64,000 nucleotides of DNA from an uncultured Prevotella sp. (GTDB lineage: Bacteria > Bacteroidota > Bacteroidia > Bacteroidales > Bacteroidaceae), in the NCBI GenBank assembly GCA_937889855.1, contig CALBYK010000248.1:18596-82595 (forward strand), given 5' to 3'. Positions within the stretch are counted from its first letter, which is position 1. Every line of letters begins with the position of its first letter. Made by a program: the position numbers and the translations under genes. Below are positions 35,158-44,051 of the stretch, piece after piece. The notes under the pieces are model-generated. The model was not told the DNA's origin and made no database searches. It saw only the letters and a program-made list of their open reading frames with translations.

Positions 35158-36495
35158 ATGAACTGGCAACAACTCATATCCAACAAGCGTCTGGGGCAGG
35201 AGGACCATCACCCGGAACGCCACGACGACCGCTCCGAGTTCAAGCGCGACTACGACCGCCTAATCTTCTCGGCGCCGTTCCGCCGCATGCAGAACAAGAC
35301 GCAGGTGTTCCCGCTGCCTGGCAGTGTCTTCGTCCACAACCGTCTAACCCATTCGCTTGAGGTGGCGAGCGTGGGCATGTCACTCGGCAATGATGTGGCG
35401 CGTGTGCTCAAGGAGCGTCATCCCGAGCTTGCGGGCACGCTGTTTGAGGAAATTGGCACCATAGTGAGCACGGCATGTCTCGCTCATGACATGGGCAACC
35501 CACCCTTCGGGCATTCGGGCGAGAAAGCTATCCAGGCGTTCTTCCGCGAGGGCAAGGGAATGGTGCTGCGCGATAAGCTGAGGCCTGAGTTCTGGGAAGA
35601 CCTTGTCCATTTTGAGGGCAATGCCAACACGTTCCGCCTGCTTGCCCACCGTTTCCATGGCAGGCGTGAGGGCGGTTTTGTGATGACCTATTCAACATTG
35701 GCGTCCATCGTGAAATACCCCCATTCGAGCCGTTGCGCCGGACATAAGGGCAAGTTCGGCTTTTTCTGTTTTGAGGAGCCATACTATCAGCGCATTGCCG
35801 CTGACCTTGGCTTGCGCCGCTTGTCAGCAGACGGGGAGCCGCTGCGTTGTGCCCGCCATCCGCTGGTGTATCTTGTGGAGGCAGCGGACGACATCTGCTA
35901 CGAGATAATGGACATTGAGGATGCCCACAAGTTGCGCATCCTTTCCTTTGACGAGACAGTGGAACTGCTGCTCGGGTTCTTTGACGAGGATGCGCGTAGG
36001 CACATCCACCGCAGGATAGAGGAGGAGCAGATAACCGACGACAACGAGAAGGTGGTGTACATGCGCGCATGTGCCATAGGAAGACTTGAGAGCGAGTGTG
36101 CCCGTGCCTTTGTGGACAACGAGGGGGCTATACTTGGCGGGACCTTTGAGGGTTGCCTCATCGACCATGTAGACCCTTCAGTGCGCGATGCATACAGGCA
36201 CTGCTCGGAGGTGAGCTTCCAGCGCATATACAACTCGAAGCCAGTGCTTGACGTGGAGCTTTCGGGCTACAAGATAATGGAGACGCTGATGGGGGCACTC
36301 ATGGAGGCGGCTGTCAATCCCGCCACCTATCATTCCGAGCAGCTCCGCAAGCGTTTCAGCAATCAGTATGACATCAACAGCGACGACTTCGAGACGCGTG
36401 TAATGGCGGTAGTCGACTTTATCTCGGGTATGACGGATGTCTTTGCGCTTGATATCTACCAGAAGATTCAGGGAATCTCGCTGCCAATTGTATAA
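35158..36495 (+). CDS. dgt: dGTP triphosphohydrolase (dGTPase), HD superfamily
   Basis: 445 residues. The HD-domain metal ligands are visible in NRLTHSLEV (first His) and CLAHDMGNPPFGHSGE (His-Asp plus the family GHSG), with a further Asp in VEAADDICYEIMDIED. The N-terminal FKRDYDRLIFSAPFRRMQNKTQV is typical. The enzyme converts dGTP to deoxyguanosine and tripolyphosphate and helps set dNTP pools. It is divergent from dut. A strong bidirectional terminator follows. Confidence 0.94.
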   Translation: MNWQQLISNKRLGQEDHHPERHDDRSEFKRDYDRLIFSAPFRRMQNKTQVFPLPGSVFVHNRLTHSLEVASVGMSLGNDVARVLKERHPELAGTLFEEIGTIVSTACLAHDMGNPPFGHSGEKAIQAFFREGKGMVLRDKLRPEFWEDLVHFEGNANTFRLLAHRFHGRREGGFVMTYSTLASIVKYPHSSRCAGHKGKFGFFCFEEPYYQRIAADLGLRRLSADGEPLRCARHPLVYLVEAADDICYEIMDIEDAHKLRILSFDETVELLLGFFDEDARRHIHRRIEEEQITDDNEKVVYMRACAIGRLESECARAFVDNEGAILGGTFEGCLIDHVDPSVRDAYRHCSEVSFQRIYNSKPVLDVELSGYKIMETLMGALMEAAVNPATYHSEQLRKRFSNQYDINSDDFETRVMAVVDFISGMTDVFALDIYQKIQGISLPIV

Positions 36496-36546
36496 ACTTT
36501 GGCAGCGAAAGCCGGAGCACATGCGTCACTCCAAATTCCGGATGAA

Positions 36547-36587
36547 AAAGAACGGGACAACGGCATCTTGCCGTTGTCCCGTTCTTT
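36547..36587. terminator. Bidirectional 19-bp perfect stem-loop between dgt and ackA
   Basis: Arms 36547-36565 and 36569-36587, loop TCT. On the minus strand a T-rich tail (CTTTTTCATC) follows, so it is mainly an ackA terminator, but it also lies 51 bases after the dgt stop. Confidence 0.85.
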
Positions 36588-36612
36588 ATGAGGCGTGTTA
36601 TGCCGTTTTTTT

Positions 36613-37809
36613 TTACTTCTTAAGCAACGCCATAGTGTCTTTGGCAATCATCAATTCCTCGTCGGTAGGAATGACGCATACTGTGACCTTAGAGTCGGGA
36701 GCCGAGATGATGGCCTCCTCGCCGTGTACGTCGTTTGCCTTGGCGTCCATCTTGACACCGAGGAACTCCAGTCCGGAGCAAGAGTCGAGACGCACGTCGG
36801 CCTGGTTCTCGCCAACGCCGGCTGTCCACACGATGATGTCTACGCCGCCCATGGCTGCTGCGTATGCACCGATGCACTTCTTGATGCGGTACTTGTACAT
36901 CTTCAGAGCCAGCTGCGCACGCTCGTTGCCTTCCTGTGCGGCAGCCTCAACGTCGCGCATGTCGGAAGAGACGCCCGAGATGCCGAGCACCCCGCTCTCC
37001 TTGTTGAGGAAGTCGGCCATCTCCTGCGGCTTCTTGCCGAGCTTGTCCATGAGGAATGTCACGGCAGACGGGTCGATGTCGCCGGAGCGGCTGCCCATCA
37101 TCACGCCAGCAAGCGGCGTGAGGCCCATTGATGTGTCGATGCACTTGCCATACTTGACGGCTGTCACCGATGCACCGTTGCCTATGTGGCAGGTGATGAT
37201 GCGCTGTGTCTTGATGTCGCGGCCAAGATACTCGCACACGCGCTGCGACACGTAGCGGTGGGATGTTCCGTGGAAACCGTAGCGGCGCACGTGATACTTC
37301 TCGTACAACTCGTAAGGTACGGCGTAGAGATAAGCATAGTCGGGCATTGTGCTGTGGAAGGCGTTGTCAAACACGCACACCTGCGGAGTCTGAGGCATGA
37401 GGTGGTCGACGGCGCGGATGCCCTTCAGGTGGCCGGCGTTGTGTACCGGGGCGAGGTCGCAAAGGCTCTCGATGCCGTCCTCAACCGACTTGTCCACGAT
37501 GACGCTCTTCTCGAAGAGGTCGCCGCCCTGCACGATGCGGTGGCCAACAGCGTCAATCTCGTCAAGGCTCTTGATGACGCCGATCTCCGGGTCGAGAAGA
37601 CACTGGAACACGAAGTTAACGCCCTCGCGGTGGTCGGGCATGTCGTGCATGATCTTCTTCTTCTCGCCGCTGGGCAGAGTCACCTTGATGAAAGCCTCGT
37701 CGAGGCCGATACGCTCAACGCCGCCTGCTGCGAGCACGGAGTTGTCGTCCATATTGTAGAGTTTGTACTTGATAGACGAGCTACCACAGTTCAATACTAA
37801 GATTTTCAT
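36613..37809 (-). CDS. ackA: Acetate kinase
   Basis: 398 residues, standard length. N-terminal LVLNCGSSSIKYKL phosphate-binding loop, VGHRIVQGGD, FDNAFHSTMP and the MGLTPLAGVMMGSRSGDIDP segment. Converts acetyl-phosphate and ADP to acetate and ATP, completing the Pta-AckA route of fermentative ATP synthesis. It follows pta after 144 bases that carry an AAGCCT-rich repeat and a small GC-rich palindrome. Confidence 0.97.
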   Translation of the reverse strand: MKILVLNCGSSSIKYKLYNMDDNSVLAAGGVERIGLDEAFIKVTLPSGEKKKIMHDMPDHREGVNFVFQCLLDPEIGVIKSLDEIDAVGHRIVQGGDLFEKSVIVDKSVEDGIESLCDLAPVHNAGHLKGIRAVDHLMPQTPQVCVFDNAFHSTMPDYAYLYAVPYELYEKYHVRRYGFHGTSHRYVSQRVCEYLGRDIKTQRIITCHIGNGASVTAVKYGKCIDTSMGLTPLAGVMMGSRSGDIDPSAVTFLMDKLGKKPQEMADFLNKESGVLGISGVSSDMRDVEAAAQEGNERAQLALKMYKYRIKKCIGAYAAAMGGVDIIVWTAGVGENQADVRLDSCSGLEFLGVKMDAKANDVHGEEAIISAPDSKVTVCVIPTDEELMIAKDTMALLKK

Positions 37810-37843
37810 TTTTCTTTTTTGTTTTCTTTTGTTTTCTTTTCTT

Positions 37844-37884
37844 TATAAGCCTGTCTAAGCCTTCTTAATCCAGCTAAGCCTATT
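37844..37884. repeat. AAGCCT-type interspersed repeat in the ackA leader
   Basis: TATAAGCCTGTCTAAGCCTT, followed 12 bases later by another CTAAGCCTA. A near copy (TGATAAGCCTTTCTATGCCTT, 17 of 21 identical) lies before speA at 59529-59585. Both sit in leaders of metabolic genes. Confidence 0.4.
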
Positions 37885-37953
37885 TAATCGAAGCATATTA
37901 CTCCCCTCCCCGGTCGGTGAGGGGATGAGCCGTCTTAGCGGTGAGTGTGGGGC

Positions 37954-38964
37954 TTACTTCTTTGCGTCCATTGCCTGGCAAGCCGTGATGGCCACCATGT
38001 AGTAGATGTCGTCAACAGAGCAGCCGCGTGAGAGGTCGTTCACCGGGCGTGCTATACCCTGGAGAATAGGACCGATGGCGATGGCGTCGCCAAGGCGCTG
38101 CACGAGCTTATAGCTTATGTTGCCCACCTCAAGGCACGGGACAACAAGCACGTTGGCATGGCCGGCGATGGCGCTGCCCGGAGCTTTCTTCTCGCCTACG
38201 GCAGGAACGAGGGCTGCGTCGGCCTGGAGCTCACCGTCGAGCTTAAGCTCAGGCGCGAGCTCATGGGCGAGGCGTGTGGCCTCCACTACCTTGTCTACCA
38301 CCTCATGCTTGGCAGAACCCTTTGTAGAGAAGCTGAGCATGGCAACACGCGGATCCTGTATGCCGGCAACCGAGCGTGCCGTCTGTGCCGTGCATACGGC
38401 AATCTGTGCGAGCTGCTCGGCAGTAGGAACTGGAGTCACGGCAACGTCGCCCATGACGATGATACCGTCGTCACCATACTGATGCTCGTGTGTGAGCAGG
38501 AGCATAGCGCCGCTTACACATGTCACGCCCGGGGCGCACTTTATAATCTGCAGGGCTGGGCGCAGGGTGTCGCCCGTTGTGCTCAGTGCGCCCGAAATCT
38601 GTCCGTCGGCACCCTCGGTCTTGATAATCATGCAGCCGAGATAGAGCGGGTTCTTCACCAGCTCGCGGGCCTGCTCGATTGTCATGCCTTTCTTCTTGCG
38701 CAGTTCGGCAAGCAAGGTGGCATACTCTTCAGCCTTCGGGTTGTTGAGGGGGTCCACGATAGTGGCCTTGTCGATGTTGTGGAGGTCCCACTTCTCGGCG
38801 AGGTCCTTTATCTCCTCGGGATTGCCGATGAGGATAAGGTTGGCAAGATCGTCGGCCAATACGCGGTCGGCAGCTCTAAGTGTGCGCTCCTCTGTTGCTT
38901 CAGGGAGCACGATGCGTTGTTTGTCGCTCTTAGCGCGCGCAACAATGTGTTCAAGTAAGTTCAT
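37954..38964 (-). CDS. pta: Phosphate acetyltransferase (short form)
   Basis: 336 residues, the catalytic PTA domain only, without the long N-terminal regulatory part of E. coli Pta. N-terminal IVLPEATEERTLRAA, then CMIIKTEGADGQISGA and a C-terminal DAIAIGPILQGIARPVNDLSRG. Transfers acetyl from acetyl-CoA to phosphate. Upstream partner of ackA. A -7 element TAATTTTG lies at 39033-39040. Confidence 0.96.
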   Translation of the reverse strand: MNLLEHIVARAKSDKQRIVLPEATEERTLRAADRVLADDLANLILIGNPEEIKDLAEKWDLHNIDKATIVDPLNNPKAEEYATLLAELRKKKGMTIEQARELVKNPLYLGCMIIKTEGADGQISGALSTTGDTLRPALQIIKCAPGVTCVSGAMLLLTHEHQYGDDGIIVMGDVAVTPVPTAEQLAQIAVCTAQTARSVAGIQDPRVAMLSFSTKGSAKHEVVDKVVEATRLAHELAPELKLDGELQADAALVPAVGEKKAPGSAIAGHANVLVVPCLEVGNISYKLVQRLGDAIAIGPILQGIARPVNDLSRGCSVDDIYYMVAITACQAMDAKK

Positions 38965-39032
38965 AATTATTTTGTGAAATAATTTTGGTTTGTTTCAATA
39001 CTTTGTTTAGGGGTTTTGTCACATTGACTTTG

Positions 39033-39040
39033 CAAAATTA
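39033..39040 (-). promoter_or_regulatory. -7 element (TAATTTTG) upstream of pta
   Basis: TAnnTTTG match on the minus strand, 68 bases before the pta start, just beyond the cdaA 3' end. Confidence 0.4.
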
Positions 39041-39086
39041 GTAAAAATAAATGAGCTACGCATAAGCGCAGCTCAATATTATTGTA

Positions 39087-39860
39087 TTAAAAGTTCATTT
39101 CCTTGGACAATATATTCTCCAGCTTCTCTGCCGACAGGCGCAGCTGGAACTGCCCTTTTATGGCTACGCTGATGCCTCCTGTCTCCTCCGACACGACGAC
39201 GGCGATGCAGTCGCTGTCCTGCGAGATGCCGAGGGCGGCGCGGTGGCGCAGTCCGAGCTCCTTTGGGATGTCGTGGTTGTGGCTCACGGGCAGTATGCAC
39301 CCGGCGGCTCGTATGCGCTTGCCGGTGATGACCATCGCCCCGTCGTGCAGCGGCGAGTTCTTGAAGAAGATGTTCTCGATGAGGCGCTGGTTGATGCGTG
39401 CGTCGATTATGTCGCCCGTGTCAACGATGTCGTCGAGCCTGATTCCCCGCTCTATGACGATGAGCGCGCCAACCTTGCCGCGCGACATGTCCATGCACGC
39501 CATGACGATGGGCATGATTGTTTCCTTGTCAACGGTGTCGGCCTTCGACTTGCTGCCCATAAAGAACCGCGCCACCGCCTTGAACCTCTGGTGCGCGCCG
39601 AGCGAGTAGAGGAAGCGGCGTATCTCCTCCTGGAATAGTACGATGAGGCCGATGACGCCCACGCTCACCAGCTTGTCCATGATGGCGCCGAGCAGACGCA
39701 TCTCGAGCACCTGGCTCACGAAGAGCCACACGAGCACGAACACGATGATGCCGATGAAGACGTTGAGCGAGCGGCTCTCCTTCATCAGGCGGTAGATGTA
39801 GTAGAGCATCATTGCGACAAGGAAGATGTCGATGATGTCCTTTATTCCGAATTCAAACAT
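39087..39860 (-). CDS. cdaA: Diadenylate cyclase CdaA (DisA_N domain)
   Basis: 257 residues: three N-terminal membrane helices (about 8-27, 32-52 and 57-78), then the DAC domain with the two signature elements DGAMVI and RHRAA. Makes cyclic di-AMP from two ATP, a second messenger tied to osmotic and cell-wall control. It lies 16 bases after folP on the same strand; in Firmicutes cdaA usually goes with glmM instead. Confidence 0.94.
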   Translation of the reverse strand: MFEFGIKDIIDIFLVAMMLYYIYRLMKESRSLNVFIGIIVFVLVWLFVSQVLEMRLLGAIMDKLVSVGVIGLIVLFQEEIRRFLYSLGAHQRFKAVARFFMGSKSKADTVDKETIMPIVMACMDMSRGKVGALIVIERGIRLDDIVDTGDIIDARINQRLIENIFFKNSPLHDGAMVITGKRIRAAGCILPVSHNHDIPKELGLRHRAALGISQDSDCIAVVVSEETGGISVAIKGQFQLRLSAEKLENILSKEMNF

Positions 39861-39876
39861 ATCTTGCCGTTGCGAA

Positions 39877-40710
39877 TTAAGAGTTTGGATTTTTGAGCTT
39901 CTCTGTTATCCGGCATGCCTCGGCAGCCTCCCTCACATCGTGCACGCGCAGTATTGACGCGCCCTTCATCAGCGAGATGGTGTTGAGCGCGGTGGTGCCA
40001 TTGAGCGATGTGGTGGGGTCGCCGCCGATGAGCCTGTATATCATGCTCTTGCGTGATATGCCCACAAGCACGGGCAGCTCCAGCTCGTGCAGACGCTCGG
40101 CATGGCTCATTATCTCGTAGTTCTGCTCAAGAGTCTTGCCGAATCCGTAGCCGGGGTCGAGGATTATGTCCTTTGCGCCGAGGTCGCGCAGGCGCTGTAT
40201 CTCGGCGGCGAAGTTGGCCATCATCTTCTGCAGGGTGGGTTGCACCGACATCAATATATAAGGTACGCCGAGACGGGCTACTGTCTCGAACATGTCGCCC
40301 TCCTCGTGTATGGCCTGTCCCACGATGCCGGTGAGCCCGCCTTCCGACACGTCGTTGATGATGTCGGCGCCGAACTCCTCTATGCACTGGCGGGCGATGA
40401 GCGGGCGGTAGGTGTCGACGCTCACGATGGCGTCTGGCTGTTCGCGGCGCACTATCGCCAAGGCACGCTTAAGGCGCGCCGTCTCCTCCTCCACGCTCAC
40501 CACATCGGCGCCGGGACGTGTTGAGAACGCCCCAACGTCAATTATCCTGCCGCCTTCGGCAATTATTTGGTTGGCGCGGTCGGCAATCTCTGCCTCGGTC
40601 TGCTTGCGGCTGCCTGAGAAGAACGAGTCGGGGGTGGCGTTGAGGATACCCATCACTATCGGACGGGAGAGGTCTACCAAGTGGCCTCTTACATTTATAG
40701 AATATTGCAT
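39877..40710 (-). CDS. folP: Dihydropteroate synthase
   Basis: 277 residues. Signature 1 IVMGILNATPDSFFSGSR, the GGRIIDVGAFSTRPGAD segment, IVSVDTYRP, DIINDVSEG and DPGYGFGKTLEQN. Condenses p-aminobenzoate with dihydropterin pyrophosphate in folate synthesis; the usual sulfonamide target. First gene of folP-cdaA and divergent from murF. Confidence 0.96.
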   Translation of the reverse strand: MQYSINVRGHLVDLSRPIVMGILNATPDSFFSGSRKQTEAEIADRANQIIAEGGRIIDVGAFSTRPGADVVSVEEETARLKRALAIVRREQPDAIVSVDTYRPLIARQCIEEFGADIINDVSEGGLTGIVGQAIHEEGDMFETVARLGVPYILMSVQPTLQKMMANFAAEIQRLRDLGAKDIILDPGYGFGKTLEQNYEIMSHAERLHELELPVLVGISRKSMIYRLIGGDPTTSLNGTTALNTISLMKGASILRVHDVREAAEACRITEKLKNPNS

Positions 40711-40806
40711 GTCGTTTTTTTATATTTTGACGCAAAGGACGCAATAAAAATCGGAACAGCCAAATAATTAAATCTTTTTATAAAACACGCGAACAATAAA
40801 AATCAC

Positions 40807-40814
40807 TACCTTTG
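40807..40814 (+). promoter_or_regulatory. -7 element (TACCTTTG) upstream of murF
   Basis: TAnnTTTG match 24 bases before the murF ATG. It overlaps an in-frame TTG at 40812, which argues against that TTG as start. Confidence 0.5.
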
Positions 40815-40838
40815 CACAGAAGTAAAAAAACAAGCATC

Positions 40839-42200
40839 ATGGAAATATCTGAACTGTACAAAATCTTCACCGAGCATCCGGTAGTTACTACCGACTCTCG
40901 CGACTGTCCCGAGGACTCGCTCTTCTTCGCCTTGAAGGGCGCGTCGTTCGACGGCAACAAGTTTGCCTCCGCCGCCATTGAGAAGGGCTGCGCCTACGCT
41001 GTTGTCGACGAGAAGGAATATGCCCCGGCGGGCGATTCGCGCTTCATCCTTGTCGACGACTGTCTTGAGACACTCCGTCAGCTGTCGCGCTACCACCGCC
41101 GCACGCTCGGCACCCCTATCATAGGCATCACCGGCACCAACGGCAAGACCACCACCAAGGAACTCACCGCCGCCGTTCTCCGTAAGAAATACAATGTGCT
41201 ATACACACAGGGCAACTTCAACAACGACATCGGTGTGCCAAAGACGCTGCTGCGCCTTCGTCCAGAGCACGACATCGCCGTCGTGGAGATGGGCGCGTCG
41301 CACCCCGGCGACATTAAGCGGCTCGTAGAACTGGTGGAGCCCGACTATGCCATCATCACCAACGTGGGACGTGCCCACTTGCAGGGCTTCGGCTCTTTCG
41401 AGGGAGTGATAAAGACCAAGGGCGAACTGTACGACTTTATGCGCGAGCGCGACAACTGGGACGCGCCAAAGTCAAGGATAATCAATTACTGGCAGAAACG
41501 TTGCGTGTTCATCGACAATGAGAATCCGTATCTCAAGTCAATCGCCCACGGCCTCAACCTCGTGCGCTACGGATGTACAGAGAAGGAGCCGCTTTGGGTG
41601 AATGGCAAGGTGAAGAGCTGTGACCCGATGCTAAGGTTCAGCTGGGAACATCACGATGGGTCGTTCACGAGTGTGTGGCATGAAGTCCCTACTCACCTCA
41701 TCGGCTCATACAACATCACCAACATGCTTGCCGCCGTGAGCATCGGGCTCTATTTCGGGGTGAAGCCCGACCTTATTGTTGATGCCCTTATGCGCTACAC
41801 GCCGTCCAACAACCGCTCGCAGTTTGAGCAGACCGCTGACAACCGCCTTATCGTCGATGCCTACAACGCCAACCCTACGAGCATGGCAGCTTCGCTTAAG
41901 AACTTTGCGGAGATTGAGGCCGACGGCAAGATGGTGATTATTGGTGACATGAAGGAGCTGGGCGAGGTGAGCCACGAGGAGCACACGAAGATTATTGACC
42001 AGCTCAAGGCTTCGGACATACAGACCGTATGGCTTGTAGGCTCTGAATTTGAGCGCTGCGACACTCCCGAGGGCTTCCGCAAGTTCGACAACGTTGAGCA
42101 GGTTAAGGAGGCTATCCGTGCCGACAAGCCACGCGGACGCTACATCCTCGTGAAAGGCAGCAACAGCACCCGCCTGTATGAGTTGCCCGAGTTGCTGTAG
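40839..42200 (+). CDS. murF: UDP-MurNAc-tripeptide--D-Ala-D-Ala ligase
   Basis: 453 residues from MEISELYKIF. A Mur-ligase with the ATP-binding loop ITGTNGKTTTKE (about residues 103-114), the EMGASHPGDI segment, NVGRAHLQGFGS and the C-terminal DAYNANPTSM and MKELG motifs. Adds D-Ala-D-Ala to the muropeptide precursor, the last cytoplasmic step of the stem peptide. The ATG at 40839 is preferred over an upstream in-frame TTG, which lies within the -7 element. Confidence 0.95.
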   Translation: MEISELYKIFTEHPVVTTDSRDCPEDSLFFALKGASFDGNKFASAAIEKGCAYAVVDEKEYAPAGDSRFILVDDCLETLRQLSRYHRRTLGTPIIGITGTNGKTTTKELTAAVLRKKYNVLYTQGNFNNDIGVPKTLLRLRPEHDIAVVEMGASHPGDIKRLVELVEPDYAIITNVGRAHLQGFGSFEGVIKTKGELYDFMRERDNWDAPKSRIINYWQKRCVFIDNENPYLKSIAHGLNLVRYGCTEKEPLWVNGKVKSCDPMLRFSWEHHDGSFTSVWHEVPTHLIGSYNITNMLAAVSIGLYFGVKPDLIVDALMRYTPSNNRSQFEQTADNRLIVDAYNANPTSMAASLKNFAEIEADGKMVIIGDMKELGEVSHEEHTKIIDQLKASDIQTVWLVGSEFERCDTPEGFRKFDNVEQVKEAIRADKPRGRYILVKGSNSTRLYELPELL

Positions 42201-42337
42201 GAGAGTAGGGTATCCTTGCCCTACCCACTCTGCCTGACTATTTATTATGCTGAATTAGAGTGGGTATGGCAGGATGCAACACCCTCCAACTGTATGTTGA
42301 GAAGATTTTGTCAAAGTTATTAGTTGCTTATAGCACC

Positions 42338-42759
42338 TCATCTGTTGCAGAAAGCCTCCCAAGCGTTCACGCCAAATATGCATAAAAGCAGCATCACTAC
42401 TATTGTCAGCGCATAGACTACAGGCCGTTTTTCCGTGTAGCAGCATCTCGCCAAGACAACTGCGATACATTCGCCAACAGGTATTGGCATGGAAGGCAAT
42501 GTCTCTCTGAAGTCCATGAGGCGCACGGGCACCTCTGGCAGTATAGCACCTATGCATACGGTCAATGCAACAGCCGCAGAGCTGGTGGCGTTTCCCTTTT
42601 CTTCTCTGTCAAGCATGTAATACGTGAATGCAAAAAACATATTGACTTTGCAAGAACCACAAACGAAAGCGAATGCACCGCATTAAGTGGGCATACCACA
42701 ATAGACAACAACGCTGAAGCTACAAGAATTGTAACTATTGATTTAAAGTTTGTTTTCAT
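42338..42759 (-). pseudogene. Small membrane protein gene broken by one frameshift
   Basis: Two overlapping minus-strand frames look like one protein. The first (42759 down to about 42650) gives MKTNFKSIVTILVASALLSIVVCP and a second hydrophobic stretch, then runs into a Cys/Arg/Lys-rich non-membrane tail. The second (42640 down to 42338) continues with FFAFTYYMLD, ATSSAAVALTVCIGAI and a final helix ALTIVVMLLLCIFGVNAW. Joining them at about 42640-42655 gives a coherent protein of roughly 140 residues with four helices. A good promoter precedes the first ATG. It is either a real frameshift or a base-calling error; no family recognised. Confidence 0.5.
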
Positions 42760-42788
42760 AATTGTAGGTTTTTATGGTTATTATATTG

Positions 42789-42821
42789 CAAATGTAATTT
42801 TTTTTTGAACTGGCAAGCAAA
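42789..42821 (-). promoter_or_regulatory. Promoter TTTG-N21-TACATTTG for the small membrane gene
   Basis: -33 is the complement of 42818-42821 and -7 the complement of 42789-42796, 29 bases upstream of the ATG at 42759. Confidence 0.6.
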
Positions 42822-42873
42822 TAGTTGCTATTTCTTCTTGTGTCCTGCTGATTTTTGTTCGAATACAATAAAT

Positions 42874-42928
42874 AAGCGACATGTTGGCTTCACTGATTAT
42901 ATAAACACGTGAAGTCAATATGTCGCTT
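42874..42928 (-). terminator. Long stem-loop downstream of the MaoC gene
   Basis: 20-base arms (42874-42893 and 42909-42928) with two mismatches and a 15-base loop. It lies 62 bases after the MaoC stop codon and ends the ndk/maoC side. No T-run follows on either strand. Confidence 0.55.
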
Positions 42929-42989
42929 TGGTTAATAGGAACTTCTTGTTCCTTGTTATGTTAGTTGCCCGCTTGCGCGGTGCCTTCTT

Positions 42990-43454
42990 CTACTCAAAGT
43001 AGTAGAGGAATGTCGCGATGCCGGTGAGTGCCTTCTTTGGCGACTCCTTTATCTCGATGGCGAACTTTATCTGTACCTTTGCTATGCCGCGGAGGTTCTC
43101 GATGGCGTAGAGGTCGGCGACGAGGCGGATGTGCTCGCCCGACTTCACTGCCTGGCCGAACTTCATCTTGTCCATACCGTAGTTGACCATCATCTTGAGG
43201 TTCTTCACCTCGATAATCTGGTTCCAGAGGTAGGGGAGCATAGACAATGTGAGATAGCCGTGGGCTATGGTCGACTTGAACGGGCTCTCAACGGCGGCAC
43301 GCTCCGTGTCAACGTGTATCCACTGATGGTCGAGGGTAGCGTCTGCAAACTGGTTGATGCGCTCCTGCGGAAGCTCTACATAGTCGGACACTCCGATGTT
43401 CTTGCCGAGCAGAGCGGCAAACTCGTGATAACTGTTGATGATTACTTTTTCCAT
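42990..43454 (-). CDS. MaoC-like (R)-hydratase
   Basis: 154 residues with a single hotdog fold. The hydratase motif is visible in FADATLDHQWIHVDTERA (catalytic Asp and His) and TIAHGYLTLSML. Related enzymes hydrate enoyl-CoA; the exact substrate is unknown. It starts 26 bases after the ndk stop, on the same strand. Confidence 0.88.
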   Translation of the reverse strand: MEKVIINSYHEFAALLGKNIGVSDYVELPQERINQFADATLDHQWIHVDTERAAVESPFKSTIAHGYLTLSMLPYLWNQIIEVKNLKMMVNYGMDKMKFGQAVKSGEHIRLVADLYAIENLRGIAKVQIKFAIEIKESPKKALTGIATFLYYFE

Positions 43455-43480
43455 TTATTGATTTTTGTTTGTAAATTTCT

Positions 43481-43942
43481 TTAGTCACCGTCCGGGGCGT
43501 AGAGGAAGTCGTGCAGCGGGTCGGGATAATCGAATATCTCGCCCTCGCGGAAGAACCGCTTCATCTCTATCTCGGCAGTCTCCACAGAGTCGGAGGCGTG
43601 GATGATGTTCTCCTGCCCACTCATAGAGTAGTCGCCGCGTATGGTGCCTGGGGCGGCCTTTCGTCCGTTGGTGGCTCCCACGATGTTGCGCACTACTGTC
43701 ACGGCGCTGTTGCCCTCAACGCACATTGCCACTACCGGGGCCGACTTCATTGAGGCGGTGAGCCAGGGGAAGAACGGACGGTCAACGAGGTGGGCATAGT
43801 GCTCGTTGAGAATCTTGTCGTCAAGCTGCATCATCTTCATTCCGACAATGCGCAGACCCTTACGTTCGAGGCGGTTTATAACTTCGCCGATGAGACGGCG
43901 CTGCACAGTACATGGCTTCAAAAGAATTAATGTCTTTTCCAT
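43481..43942 (-). CDS. ndk: Nucleoside diphosphate kinase
   Basis: 153 residues. Balances NTP and dNTP pools through a phosphohistidine. The active-site region reads GDYSMSGQENIIHASDS with the His in NIIHASDS (the usual consensus is NxxHGSD; Ala replaces Gly). The N-terminal TLILLKPCTVQRRLIGEVI is typical. Promoter -7 TATCTTTG at 43987-43994. It is divergent from the U32 peptidase gene. Confidence 0.95.
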   Translation of the reverse strand: MEKTLILLKPCTVQRRLIGEVINRLERKGLRIVGMKMMQLDDKILNEHYAHLVDRPFFPWLTASMKSAPVVAMCVEGNSAVTVVRNIVGATNGRKAAPGTIRGDYSMSGQENIIHASDSVETAEIEMKRFFREGEIFDYPDPLHDFLYAPDGD

Positions 43943-43986
43943 ATAGAATAGTGTTTTGTTGTTATTGTATTTGGATTGTACATATG

Positions 43987-43994
43987 CAAAGATA
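43987..43994 (-). promoter_or_regulatory. -7 element (TATCTTTG) upstream of ndk
   Basis: TAnnTTTG match on the minus strand 44 bases before the ndk ATG; no clear -33. Confidence 0.4.
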
Positions 43995-44011
43995 AGTATT
44001 TTATATTTATT

Positions 44012-44045
44012 TTTGATGTTTTACGCCTAAAAATCAGTAATTTTG
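44012..44045 (+). promoter_or_regulatory. Promoter TTTG-N22-TAATTTTG immediately before the U32 gene
   Basis: The -7 octamer (44038-44045) ends only 6 bases before the ATG at 44052, and a TTTG lies 22 bases further upstream. The transcript would start at or within about two bases of the start codon. Confidence 0.5.
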
Positions 44046-44051
44046 CACATT

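Noticed and set aside
40812..40838. Upstream TTG start for murF
   Set aside because: The TTG overlaps the -7 promoter element, so it would precede the transcription start; the ATG at 40839 aligns with the family N-terminus.
42255..42557. 100-codon minus-strand ORF in the frameshift region
   Set aside because: It reads a third frame across the membrane gene and has no hydrophobic pattern or motif, unlike the two frames used for the pseudogene.
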